DNA of 64,000 bases, taken from NCBI GenBank assembly GCA_025738555.1, contig JAOVFP010000019.1, positions 1,736,001 to 1,800,000 on the forward strand, written 5' to 3'. Made by a program: the position numbers and the translations under genes. This DNA comes from Cyathus striatus (Eukaryota > Basidiomycota > Agaricomycetes > Agaricales > Nidulariaceae). Below, in pieces: positions 23,803 through 36,152 of the stretch (position 1 is the stretch's first letter; each line of letters starts with the position of its first letter). Below the pieces are notes generated by a model. The model was not told the DNA's origin and did not search any database. It saw only the letters and a program-made list of their open reading frames with translations.

Positions 23803-24975
23803 ATTACCCTGATCATACAGTGATACCTTCAACTTATGGTTCATTCCAATCCATTTCCTGCTTTCATTTTCATACACAACCTCAATCAGACTCATTGATG
23901 TCTTCCACTTCCCCAAACCCACTACCAATGTACCTTCTAAAAGAATTGTGGATAATATCAAACCATGTGGATGAACTTACACCATGGACACCTGTCCTTG
24001 TTATTCTGTATGGATGTGCAGGGTATATTAGTATCCTGTGTTGTCCTTAGAGCTTTGATTCAGAGTTTGATCAGGTGCAAGTTGGGGAGTTTCTATGTTC
24101 TGCTAGTGGTGAAGGTGAGGATTAGGATGTTGAGGAAAGAGTATCAACAATGTTGGAAAAATTGAGATAGCCTGATAAGCATCTGATGCTTCTGACAGCC
24201 ATATCAGCAGCCATCAGGCTTAACTTACAGCCATGTAACTACCTATATCAGTACATATATGTGTCATATACTTCAGGTCAGAAGTTGATATTTTTTTACT
24301 AGGTTATCCCTCAAACCATGCAAGCAACTTATGTTACCATATATCATTCCATAATCTTGTCATAACCTCTTACAATGATTTTTGGATAGCTATATTGGAC
24401 ACTGACCAGAGCCATGCCATAGTGATCAACACCATACATTAGCTGATAGTTTTAGCCGAATAAAGATGTCAGTTAGATGTCTGTCTGTATAAGTTTACCA
24501 CTGTAAACTAGTAAGCTACATATTTCTCCATATTACTCAATGTAGCTGCTGGATGTTGCATTTGACCATCCATATTAGTTCTCTATCACATAATATACTG
24601 ATGATAAATAGGGTTGGCCCTTGCTCAGTGCAGTGGGACTGTTTCTGGGATGGCAACTTGGTTAGCAAGGTCAAGGGTGTCATTGCTGATCTTCTCAAGG
24701 AGGGGGGACACTGAGAGCAAAGACATTAGTTATGATTCTGACAAGTAGACAAAAGTTGTGCCACAAGACATCCACATCCCCACTATGGTCTGTCCAAAGT
24801 TTGGTCCAAAGAGTCTTAAAAGAGTTTGTTTATCAGATCTAGTCATGTGATCATGTCTGCATTTCTGTTACTGTCAGTTGGAATCAAATTCAACATGTTG
24901 CAGCACATCAATATTGTGCATACAGCTTCTTAAATTTCCTCCTCTTCCCGAGTCCCTACATTCACATTCATAGCT

Positions 24976-27426
24976 ATGCCAGAACTAGTAGAAGGGAAAG
25001 CTCATTATCTAATGACACTCTGGGAACTTGATAAATATGGAACACAACCATACAACTTCAGTGTTCTGGGCTTTTGGGCTGATCTCACTGGAAGTGAAGC
25101 AGCAGCTCTTAATATTTCCACTGGTCTGGTGCAAAAACTGTCAAATAATTCTAACTTTAAGCATGGTACTAATGGAAAACAAACACCCTTGCTGAGATGC
25201 TCCAGTTCTCTGATACAAATCCAAATCCTATATCTATTACATCACTCAAGCTTCATGGTGTCTATTATTCAGTCAGAGCTTTGATTATTGATTTTGAAAA
25301 GTTTGGCTTCAGGTAAGATTTACTATTATTCTCCTAATTAATTAATAGCTAAAATATTGTTGCAGCTTGCATACTTAACACATACATCAGTTCAAATATA
25401 TTCCAGGGAGAGATGGGAAGATATATTGGGTGTACCACAACAGGTAAGCTGTATTAAATTTGTGCAGTAGAATGTATCTAAATTTTACAACTATACATCA
25501 GACATGAAAATTCTCTATTGGTCTAGGGATTGAGTGTCAGGAGTTCATATTGGCATTTGTGACTCTGGACAAGCTCTTTCAGGTTTCTCTGTCTGAATCA
25601 CTATTAAAGCTCATCTAACAATTACTTTAGCCTGTTTGGGGTACATCCAGAGTTGATTTCAGACTTGAACCACCTGATGTACATTCAGAATATGGACAAT
25701 TCTTAGAAGGTGTTGCAGAATGGATTCATAGTTGCTGGAATGAGCCTCATAACGATTTAGCTGCATCTGCTATTCGTAATGCGAATACAGTATGGGTTGC
25801 GGTGGATGCTTATACCATAAGTGAGATCTTATTTATTGCTGGTAAGTTTGTTACATGAAACTACAAGTGGTTGGTGTTAATTTAATAATAATCTATTAGG
25901 TATACCTGCATGCATTAGAGAATGTGAAATTTTCAGTAACCCATCTAGAACTGCACAACTTTGTGAAGCCTACTGGTCTTTTGCTCACCAGGCAGTGAAG
26001 AAACTCCCATAAGTTAAACCTCACATTTAGATAATTCCAATCATGATTGTGACTAATAACATGATTGCTATTATTTATAGTGGTCTGCTTCACTCTTCAT
26101 GGTATGAGGGAATGTTGGCACCAGATACTAGTGAGTGTAAAAAATACCCTAATACTATGTTGCATATCTATGGAAAGAAATCAATTTTTCTTCCATCTCA
26201 CTTGGTTGATTTGGCCAATATGCATAATGTAAGTAATGATATTCATATTTTAAATGTCTATCATCTCAAATATCTTTTTAGAAAGCTATCACTGAAATTG
26301 ATGCAGCTCATGATCAACCATGGTTCAGATCAGAGTATCCTGACATGCTTTCTGACCCATTTGAGCCAGCATACTTATGGGATGGTTTCAATACACCTTC
26401 CAAAGAACATCTTGGCCATCTCATCTTTGGATCCAATTGGTGGTCTAAAATCCAGTCCCATCATAACTTTCCCATTCCTGATATGCTTGATCCATTGACC
26501 ATTCTGTTTCATGAAAAATATGAAGGTAGGTTTTTCTACATCTCAAAAATTGTTTCTAATATTGTTTTCCACGTTGGACACCTAGAAAAAATGCCTTCTT
26601 ATTTATTACATCCTTCTCATGATTGGAATGTCTTTTCAAACCTTGGGGATTGTTGTTGACGAGGCTACAAACCTTTTATATATTCAACATCTTCGAAACA
26701 GGGGGCCCTTTGGTCAATGATATACCAATATTCTGATAATTCAAAAGCAAATCTACAGTAATAATTGTACTTTTCATATTTTTAACATATTGATACTATA
26801 GTGATACAAGTTGTTCTTCTCTGAAGAAAGGAAATCCTGAAGACCATACTTTCTCCAAGAAGAGTACTACAAATGGTGTTGCTATTGGTTCCCTTGAGTA
26901 CAGTGGAAGTGGAAGGGTATACAAGGTAGGCCTACATAAAATAAGGTATATATGGTCTTTTTTTATTAGTAAATTCATTACTAACAATATGTCTGTCAGT
27001 TTTCCTTTGCACAGCTATCTAAGCCAAGAGTTTAGACTAATGGATGTTTCTTGAATTGCTGTGCAGGAGTGGAGAGCAAAATTTTTAGTGAAAGAAAAGG
27101 CAAAATTAATCAAAAGTTATGCAAAGAAAGGCTATACATTAACATCTGCTCAACTTCTAGCTGTTGAAAAGCATAAGTTGACTACAGCTGCAAAAACACA
27201 GTGGAATAAAGAAGTAGCCATTGCACATCAAAAGTACAAACTGATTTTTGGTGACACTTGTTCTTTGGAGTCAAAGTCTGATGTTGCTTTGGAACCACCC
27301 ATCAAAAAGAGAAGGATTAGTGCAGATAGAAAGCTTGCTATTATTTCTCAGGAGGGGAATAAAGATAAAGAGAACATAGATTCTAATCTTAGTTGTAGTT
27401 CTCGCCTCAGGCAGCCTAGGCATTAG
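24976..27426 (+). CDS. unknown multi-exon cargo gene of the Plavaka element
   Basis: Not recognised. Good GT-AG junctions link exons at about 24976-25312, 25407-25443, 25526-25581, 25631-25842, 25900-26010, 26082-26229, 26281-26525, roughly 26800-26925 and 27061-27426. The product includes PELVEGKAHYLMTLWELDKY, ERWEDILGVPQQ, LEGVAEWIHSCWNEPHNDL, NANTVWVAVDAYTISEILF, and PWFRSEYPDMLSDPFEPAYL. The lysine-rich C-terminus (KKRRISADRK) could be a nuclear signal, which suggests a chromatin or DNA-acting partner (inference). A frame change near 25170-25190 and a TAA near 26010 suggest damage or undetected introns. It lies divergent from nothing and tail-to-tail with the transposase gene. Confidence 0.5.
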
Positions 27427-27548
27427 TTTCCATACCTAGCTCTAATAGTTCACTGAGCACTGTGAATAAATTTGTTGGAATTCAATAACTAGTTTAACCA
27501 GTTAAAAGCTTCTATATATAATATATATATCCAAATATATTATGAATA

Positions 27549-28110
27549 TGTATACCTTTACTCTAGATGTAAACTTGAGTCAGTGATGTGCTAGCAGTGG
27601 TGCAGGCCAAAATCATAAATGTAACTGTGAGTAGGAGTGTAAACAAGTCCAAACACAATCAACTGCTGAAGCGGACAGGCCCTTTATGGTGTCAATATAT
27701 TTGTCTGGATCTACTTCTAAGCTATAACATGTAGCTGAGTATGTTACCATGATGTATACCTTTACTCAAAGTGTAAATTTGAGACCTGTGAGGTGCTGCT
27801 TGAAGCAGTGTTGCAGGTCAAAATCATGAGTGTAACTGTGAGTGAGAGTGTAAACAAGCCCAAACACAATCAACTGCTGAAGTGGATAGGCCCTTTATGG
27901 TGTCAAATATATTTGTCTGGATCTACTTCTAAGCTATAACATGTAGCTGAGTATGTTACCATGATGTATACCTTTACTCTAAGTGTAAATTTGAGACATG
28001 TGAGGTGCTGCTTGAAGCAGTGTTGTAGGTCAAAATCATGAGTGTAACTGTGAGTGGGAGTATAAACAAGTCCAAACACAATCAATTGCTGAAGCAAACA
28101 GGCACTTTAT
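27549..28110. repeat. about 210-bp tandem repeat, 2.6 copies
   Basis: Units begin GTATACCTTTACTC and contain AACAAGTCCAAACACAATCA and AAGCTATAACATGTAGCTGA. A weaker partial copy lies at about 28595-28685, just beyond the transposase stop. Confidence 0.8.
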
Positions 28111-28688
28111 GGTATAACAAATAAGGCCAGCTACCACCAGCAAAGCCCACCAACTATGATAAAATTGAACAAACCAATACTACACAAGCAATACTAGGTA
28201 GGGTAAGCTACAAAGTTGTGAAAGGGAAAGGGAAAAAACACTACAATACAAATAGCAAGTACTTAAGCAAGGTCAATAGGTTTCATAACTGAAAGCATCA
28301 GTACTTGTTGAAGCATAAGCATTAATTTATGTAGATACATTAAAAAGAGGGCACCAGTAGATAAAATATGAATCACTATATGACTACAAATGGGAATTGA
28401 TACCAACTGTTGAAGCAGTGCCTCCGAAAAGATAAGAGGAGTGCACAAGCACAAATGTAGAGGTTAACTAAATAAACAAAGAACAAAGGAGCAGCCAAAA
28501 AGCCAAAATATTTAACAGGTGCAAACAAAATGTGATTTACTGCCAAAAAATATTGGAGTCTGAGCCCTATAACCCTACTAACTAAAGTTAGTGGGAATAA
28601 CATGTAGTTGAACACGTTTAAACTTGAATAAACACAGTCAGGGCTGGTTTTTTATGGTCTCAATAAATGTGTCTGAGTCTACTTACAT
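28111..28688. other. spacer between cargo gene and transposase
   Basis: AT-rich; no credible gene. Holds the last partial tandem unit and presumably both 3' ends. Confidence 0.4.
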
Positions 28689-31600
28689 GTATTAAGCTAA
28701 ATTATTTACACACAGAAACATATCTCCATCTACTGTATCCATGAGGTAGTGAAGACCAGGATCAGGAACAGGAATTCTCATACTGCTATCAAATACAGGA
28801 CACATAAGAGCCCTCCAGATGACAAAATCCAATAGAAGAAAGGAGGAGGTCCTGTCTTCAATAAGAATTTGACAGTTATCCCACAATGTCAAAGGACTCC
28901 ATGAGTTTTCATGAAATTCATGTATCAATGCAATGTCAACAGTTCTCCCTGACAGCAATTGACAATGCAGTAGTGATCGAAGGCAGGCTACAGTAATTGT
29001 AGAACTTTTACTGTCTGTGTTAATTATAATACAATCATAATGTTCATGGTTATGAAATGATGGATTGCATCTCAAGATATCATGAGACTCTGTCCAGTCC
29101 TCCATGGACTGATATGTAATATAGAGACACTTGAATTGCTGGACCTGTTCATATAATATCCATTAAGCTAAGATATAGTTATCACTTTAAGAAATACTCA
29201 CATAGATTAGATCTTCATAGCAAAGGGCTCCCTCTGGAAAATTGCATGTGATGAAGGAGTGAAGTCTGTCATCAAATGAAATATAATCACTGTCCTTCTG
29301 GGAAAACTTTTGTTCCACTTCCCAAGACTCCAAACTTCTTCCACTAATATGTGCTCCAAAAGCCCAGTACTTTTCACTCCCAGGCACAATATCCTTCAGA
29401 TCTACTTCAGATATTAATGTTTGTTGAATGCTTTCATCAAAATTCGTAATAGCCATACAAATAACAGCTATTGCTTCTAGATTTTCATCAATTTTTGTCA
29501 TCTAGATCCATGATTTCATTATATCACATATACATATCATCTTGAGAAATATTGAGATATATGTACCTGTTTATCAATGTGCTTTTGTTAGTTTGTGTGT
29601 AAGCTTGAGCAGCTTCTCGTTGAAACCCCTCCCCAGGACAAGTGGACATATTATCAGTGGTACCTTTTTGTTGTATTTCTGAGATGATATGAGAGACATA
29701 ATGCTGCTTGTGAAAATTGAAGTTCTTTTTGTACATCATTGAAATCTCCTGTAGGCACAATTTATTTTAGTAAATTATATAAACTTCCAGTAGAATATTT
29801 GCATACACTGCAATACTTTTTGTAGTCTTGAATTATTCCCTCCAGATGTTGAAGGTGACATTCTGTTATGCACCTTAGACCAATCATAAGTCTATACTTT
29901 TGATATGCTCATATACAATGAACAAGGGGAGAATTCTGAGGAAGAAGCTGAACAATGCAAGGAAGTATGCACTTTAGAAAGTTCAAGTATAAATTAAAGT
30001 TCATTATCAAGTACTTGTCAGGACATTTTACCTTAAGAATATTGTAAAAGCATTGCCCATCAGCAAATGAAATTGTAGATACTGCATTAATATGCTTCAG
30101 GTCTTTCCAGTATGGAAATCTAGACATGCTAAATTATGCAAATTGGTGAATAACTTATCTGTACAAGTCAAGTAGTGCTTTAAGACTTACTTCTGTGACA
30201 ACTTTCCTAAACATTTGCTATCATCTAAAACATTGCTTAAAAGAACCCATATGTGTTTCCCCCATTTACTGAGATCATCTGAATGTAGAGTATCATATGA
30301 TGATGCAGCATATGGATTGGAAAATCGAAAGTCTCACAAGAAGTGCTACTCAGAAATTCAATCTGAGAAAAGAGGCTTTGTCACATGAATTATGAAAAAT
30401 TACTCACTTTTATATTGTGTAGTCCATGGCCTCGCAGAATTTTTCCCTTGATGTCTTTGAATGTGCACATGAAGCCTGTTCTAACACAGAACACATATTT
30501 TCTGGTGTATGAAGCTCAAAAGACTCTGTTACAAGGTCTAGCTGTGACCAGTGCACAAGGCATTTTGGACAAGGGTAATGTGCTGTTGCAGCTTGGCATG
30601 CACAGAAATATGATGCTTCTTCACCATCCTGTGATGCAATGAGAATTCCAGGGTAAACAATTCAGACCACATTATCATTGCACATGTGAGTTTCTCCATA
30701 TCAAGAGGGTTTTTTAAGGGAGTAGAAAACTCTTCCCAGGACTCACTGATACACCTCTCTTTTGAATTCTGAAAATTCCAATGTCTCTGCAGCTCCATGC
30801 TCATCAGGGTGTCCTGGATCCACAACCTGCATACTTTTAAATTTCATATAAAAATAATACATTTAAGGACTCACCATTGGCATATAGCCTAGTAGTATTC
30901 CACCACCATTCCCTGATGCATTCCTGATTTTCCTTGGAAGCCATGCAGCATGAAGGATCATAGGATATATCTTGACATATTTTGTAACTAGGCCTTTATC
31001 AAGCAAAAAATGTAATGGAAGATAGCTATATGGAAATGGACCATCATCAGGTAATGATGACTGGTGTATTGTAAATATTGTAAGTATGTGCCACACACTT
31101 TCAAGATTTAACTACTTACATCCACATCCCACCAAGTGTCAGCAGTATTTGGTTCATCAATAATACAGTCCTCAACATGTTCTGGTCCCCCATAACAATA
31201 TATTTTGTGAACAGCATTCCAGACACTAACAGATGCTAGTGACTTGTCATGAATTAAACTGAGCACATACTCCCAAGGATCTTGGTAGTAAGATTCAAAA
31301 TCGAAATTCTTTCCCTGAAAAACAGCTGAAATTTTATCATGTTTTAAACTGCAAATAATAAAGATGATAATATCACAGTCAGTGTATAAGTTAGAGATAA
31401 ATTAAGAAGCTCAATGAGTTACCTGAATAGTGTACTCCCTAGCTTTTGCAAGAGATTCACTCGTGTCCTTGTAGCTGTGCATTGTGAGTCTACTTGTGCC
31501 ATTAGACCATCCATTGTTGATGTCATTCAGCTGTTTATTGATGAGATCTTTGGAAAGAAGACCGTTCACAGCTGTTTCTGTGTATTCAAAATCTTCCCAT

Positions 31601-32105
31601 GTTTGAAATGGAGCCCAAGGTTGATGACATTCAGTGGCTGGTTCAAACACTGATGGCCTTGGCCTCAGAGATGGGACATTTGACACATTACTTGATAATG
31701 TAAGAGGAATTATAGTTATATCTTTGTAAACACTATGTGGATGAGGGATTATTTTGATGTAAATTTCTGGAAGCTCTGGCCTGTAGACTTTGTTTATCAA
31801 TCCAGTGGTAAAGCCTAAAAATTTTTAAATAGAAAAATCTAAATTAATAGAAATTTTATATTCACTTTCTGAACTGACTTGCTCTTCATAGATCTGTGTC
31901 TCTGAAAGACCAGACATAATAACATCAGTGCTGTGGTTTTGACTAGTAGAGGTTAAAACTTGGGAAGATGTCTGATCAAGCTTTTTCTCCACCAACTGCA
32001 CCTCTTGTCATCTTCAATTCACTGATTGCCAGAGTATTTTACAGGCTTCTTGATGTTTGTGAAATCCCTGTCTATCACAATGAGCTTTGCAGTATTGGCA
32101 ATAGG
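28689..32105 (-). pseudogene. Plavaka-family transposase
   Basis: Minus-strand, multi-exon. N-terminal C2H2-like finger CQYCKAHCDRQGFHKHQEAC (near 32100-32040); PWAPFQTWEDFEYTETAV (31620); DFESYYQDPWEYV (31300); YPMILHAAWLPRKIRN then GGGILLGYMPMV (30930-30870); VRIVYPGILIASQDGEEASY and CPKCLVHW (30660-30560); NPYAASSYDTLHSDDL (30310); ADGQCFYNILK, CILPCIVQLLP (30060-29940); FNFHKQHYVSHIISEI and GEGFQREAAQAY (29730-29600); DILRCNPSFHNHEHYDC (29090-29040); stop at 28689. This is the typical Plavaka layout of agaricomycetes and would cut and move the element in the nucleus. Stops such as NxRxQEV (32010) and YQ[stop]VLG (30730) fit CGA to TGA decay, so this copy is probably inactive. Confidence 0.88.
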
Positions 32106-32511
32106 TAAGTAAATCAAGTCCATCTTAATAGTTAGTTTTTCTCTGTGACTTTGCCTTCACTGTTTTTACCATGTCAGAGATTGAATGGGGTGAAGTTGGA
32201 ATTCCAGTTCACATCACTGCATCAATTGTATTAGGTGTGTATGCAGATGAGATGACTCAGATTCTCAGATTCTCAGATCTAACTTAGATAGCCTCAACCT
32301 CATGCATCGATCCTGTCAAGATGTCAAGTTCCACTTGATGACATAATGATATTAATAGTGATGCAAATGTATACCAGTGCCTCAGTGCCTCCAGATCTAT
32401 TTACCTGAATCATGTATATGCAATCACACAGTGACACAAAACAAAAAGATTTAAAGGTAATCTAACTGCAAAATTATGTTAAGTCCCTATTTGTACCATC
32501 ATTACTTCCAA
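32106..32511. other. divergent spacer between transposase and DUF6698-like gene
   Basis: About 400 bp between head-to-head genes; a shared promoter region is likely (inference). No specific site recognised. Confidence 0.4.
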
Positions 32512-33963
32512 ATGGCATCTCAGCTACCTCTTGCACATTGCAATAGCCTCTCTCCAGAATGTGATATCACATTAACTGTGACAACTAGCTCAAGGAAACT
32601 TGTTGAGGTGAGCATATGCAAACATATTACTTTGCATGCTGATGATGATGTGATTATGTTAAAACAGGTGGCTCATTGCTTTGAGCTGGAAAGGAATTTA
32701 GCTAAAGAGGAGATCTGGTCTCTTCAACAAAAGCTCGCAGATGCTGTGGATCATGATGAAGATAGTGATAGTGATGTTCAAGTTCTTTCTGCTTGTCCTG
32801 CACATCCTGCTCGAAAGCGAAGCCACATGGTGTCCCATTACAATGAAGAGCCTGAGATAAAGTCTCAGATTGTCAATGCAGGTCGAAAATTTGTCATCCT
32901 CTTTGGACTTTGGCTTCAACTTGGAGCAGAAACATTTAAGATTGTATATGACTCAGGTGCAAAAGATGCTGAGCAGTTCAAAAATTCCAACAATAAGGTT
33001 CAAGGACAGATTTGGGAAATTTGGGAGGTTCTAGGACCAGTGCTAGCAAGTAATATGTCCTAGGAAAATCACATGTGGATTTCAAGTTTTGTAAGTTGAA
33101 CAGTCTGCTATATGCATATCACACTATCTCATGTTTCATACCCTCTCAAACACCTATCAGTTTATAAAGGGTATGAAGTTGCAATGCTCAAATACATCTA
33201 GTTTTCTTTGCTGATAGTGTGCTGCTCTCTTTGATATAGAGTCAGAATCTGATTTGTTCAACATTGATGTCAGAAAGAAGAAATTTCGAGAGTGTATTGG
33301 ATGGGTGGATAATGGCCATGGGCATGGATTGTACTCCAGTGTGGATGTAGAAATCCTTCACAAAAACTATAAGGGCTCATTTGATTACAGCACTATATTC
33401 CAAAAAAATCCTATTCTGATGTGGGTAAGTTGGTTCATTTTTTATAGTGCTAACCAACTCAACTGACTGCTGAATTTTGAGGTATTTGTTGCAATTATCT
33501 ATGGGCCAACAACTGCAAAGGAGATGAAGAATAAAATCACCACAGCTAGAAAAAATGATACTATGGCTTGGAAGCATGGTATCCGGCACACTACACCTAG
33601 AGCTATTGCTAGTGCTGCAGTGTTGGTATGTAACATTTCTTGCTTTGATATGTCTTCATGTCCTTACATGATTTAACAGGCCCATTGGACACTTTCTGCT
33701 GATGATTGTCTTCAAAGCTGGGGCACATTCACAGGCATTAACTATACAAAAGACTTTGATGAGTACTTGGAAATTCTGATGAAAGGGTTTCACTTGAGAA
33801 AAAAGGCATTCTTGATATTTTTGCTGAGTGGGACTGTGTTATTTTTCCGAATTCTGATTCAAGCCTGTCTAGCAAACATCATGATACAAGTGGTGGCTTG
33901 AAAAAGGCTTTGGAGATGCTTGAAGCTGATGAAGCAGTGGTTGATGAATCTGAAACAGAATAG
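32512..33963 (+). CDS. DUF6698-like protein, cargo of the Plavaka element
   Basis: ATG at 32512 opens MASQLPLAHCNSL. Exon 1 has a coiled segment (CFELERNLAKEEIWSLQQKL), an acidic run DHDEDSDSDVQ and KSQIVNAGRKFVILF. After an intron, SESDLFNIDVRKKKFRE and EILHKNYKGSFDYSTIF follow. Further exons give YGPTTAKEMKNKITTARKND, TTPRAIASAAVLAHWTLS and GINYTKDFDEYLEIL, a region resembling DUF6698 proteins common in agaricomycetes (moderate confidence, by eye). The C-terminus KKALEMLEADEAVVDESETE to TAG at 33963 is reached only after a one-base frame change at the A-run near 33800. Function unknown. Co-residence with the transposase suggests an accessory or passenger role. Confidence 0.5.
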
Positions 33964-35269
33964 CTGAAGGAAATAGCTTCGATGACATTACTAAATTTTA
34001 CTGCTTCATAATTGTAACATGTACTGAGAAATGGTTGTGCATATGTCACCAATACTTGACCAATACTATGAAAAGACATATCGACTAACCTAAATAGACT
34101 AACCAAAATAATAAATGGGTATAAAATGTGTAAGCTCCGACACATCAAACTAAAGCCTAATCCTTCAGATGTCCACTATGAGATACAGTTGTATTCCAAA
34201 GACATGTGGCTGCTCATCTTAAAACAAATCTTGAGGTTGGTTGCCACAAGTGGCCAAGCCTGCAATGTTGATATGAGGAATGCATTAGCAATTTCACATG
34301 CAACTTCTATGTAATGACAGTTTAGAATTTTTATGACTCATGACAAGTGAAACAAGCTGGAAAGTTGCACATTAAAATATTATGTCAGTTCAAAGTTGTC
34401 AATTGTTCCAACAAGCTGGTCTAGGTCTACCACTGTCTAACCTGTTACTGCCCAATAAACATCAGTTCTAATTGTAACCAAACCACAACTCTACTATAAT
34501 ACAACTGAGCTCACTTGCACCTTACTGAAGTGATCAACAAGTCACTATGTTTTCTGGCAACATTTGGAATTGCTATGTGGAGGTGAAATGTGTGGCCTCA
34601 ATCCTTATGCATATGACATGTAACATGGACTCTGAGTGGCTGTACATATTACATTGCATAAGTACTACTACTACCTTAAAGTTACTAGTTCTTTATCACC
34701 TATTTCAGTAAGTACTCAATGTTCAACTTCTATTAGATCCTTCCGCAATTCCCAAGTGCTGAAATTTAAATAACAAGATATGACTACCAGGGATGCCAGA
34801 ATTGTTCAGTAAGTCACATACAGCCTTGGCCAGAACCCTGTAATTATTCAGCTCACCTCCACTCAAAATATACACCCCTTGGGATGGATACAATCTGGAC
34901 CCTGATGCACAGTGTATTCATAGATATATAATCCAGTTCAGATTGACATAGTCTGAACTAGTGGCAGTTATACATCTTTTCACCTTTCAATGTCCCAGCC
35001 TCATTCCAAGCACTCCAAGATCGTTACCAGATATGGTGAAGCTCAATAAATTCCCTGCATGTCAAATTGGCAGCCTTCCCCCACTGATTGGTATGGTTCT
35101 ATATTTCCATAAAATAATGCTACAATAATAGCTAATGGAGTGAGGAATTAGGAAAGGGCAAACTGACCTGTGAAACTCCACCTCCTTCTCAGCCTCAGAA
35201 GGCTACTACCAGTGGTCTTGGGAAGATGAACCTTGTTAACATGACTGGTGATATGGCAAGAGTGAAACT
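33964..35269. other. gene-poor stretch within the Plavaka element
   Basis: No supported gene or repeat. Short ORFs here lack motifs; the sequence is AT-rich and CpG-poor. Confidence 0.4.
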
Positions 35270-35584
35270 ATGTTCAACAGTGAGAAAGTTGATTTTAGGT
35301 TTTTGAATAGTGAACAGTCCTCTAATCAATGTAATATCCAGACTTCATTAAAACGAAAATTGGACGACAACATTATTGACCTCACAGACAAAGAACACCC
35401 TATGAAATTTACTCCTCCTGCTGCACTAAATGAGGATGATATAGGATGGTTGAAGGCAGAGGTCAATGAGATCAAGACCATGATTGGGAGTATCATGGCA
35501 CGAGCTGATGAAGATAGACGTGAAATCGACATGAAGCTGCAGGAGCTACTTCTTGAGGTAAAAAGTTTGGATAGTTTGACTTGA
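35270..35584 (+). CDS. small acidic/coiled-coil protein with IIDLT motif
   Basis: A 104-residue ORF. LKRKLDDNIIDLTDKEHP contains a hydrophobic IIDLT followed by acidic residues, the shape of a SUMO-interaction motif. The C-terminal half (IGWLKAEVNEIKTMIGSIMA, then REIDMKLQELLLEVKSL) looks like a heptad coiled coil. No introns needed. It lies near the right end of the Plavaka element and could be its third accessory gene or the last exon of an unrecognised one. No homologue recalled; coding nature judged only from composition. Confidence 0.35.
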   Translation: MFNSEKVDFRFLNSEQSSNQCNIQTSLKRKLDDNIIDLTDKEHPMKFTPPAALNEDDIGWLKAEVNEIKTMIGSIMARADEDRREIDMKLQELLLEVKSLDSLT

Positions 35585-36152
35585 TTGCTCTGGTGGCCTG
35601 TGATAGTTATCAAGTTGTAAATTGTAAATTGTACAAATAATGAATGTATATGTTTTATGACAATTAAAGGCTGTGACAAATTTGTTACTATATTGTGTAT
35701 ACTCTGCATCCTATATTGTATATGTGTCTATAAAGGAGATAAGCAATAAGCTGTTGATATTGTGCTTATCTGAAAGATATGATGTTACAAGATATCACCA
35801 CATTGATATCTTCCATATATGCTTACATCAGAATTACAACAATTATCAATGATGTATAGACTTACTGCATGTGTCAGTTCTGACTATTAAGATCATTTGT
35901 ATTATAGGTGATCGGTATAGATTGATTCTATAGCTACAATATGGTGGTTACCATGCTTATCATGCTGAGCAGTTCCTGATTGTGCTGATGATCCGCTATT
36001 GGTTGATTCTTGAGCAATGTAGGCACCTGAAAGGCTGATCAAAGGCTTATTATGTTATAACACCCTATATTCACATTTCTGAATGATAATACTTATGATT
36101 AACATCTACAGCTATCTGGAGATGTCCAGACTCATAATGATGACTACTATTA

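Noticed and set aside
24976..27426. TET/JBP-type dioxygenase sometimes linked to fungal KDZ transposons
   Set aside because: No HxD...H iron-binding pattern or 2-oxoglutarate arginine region can be seen in the exons.
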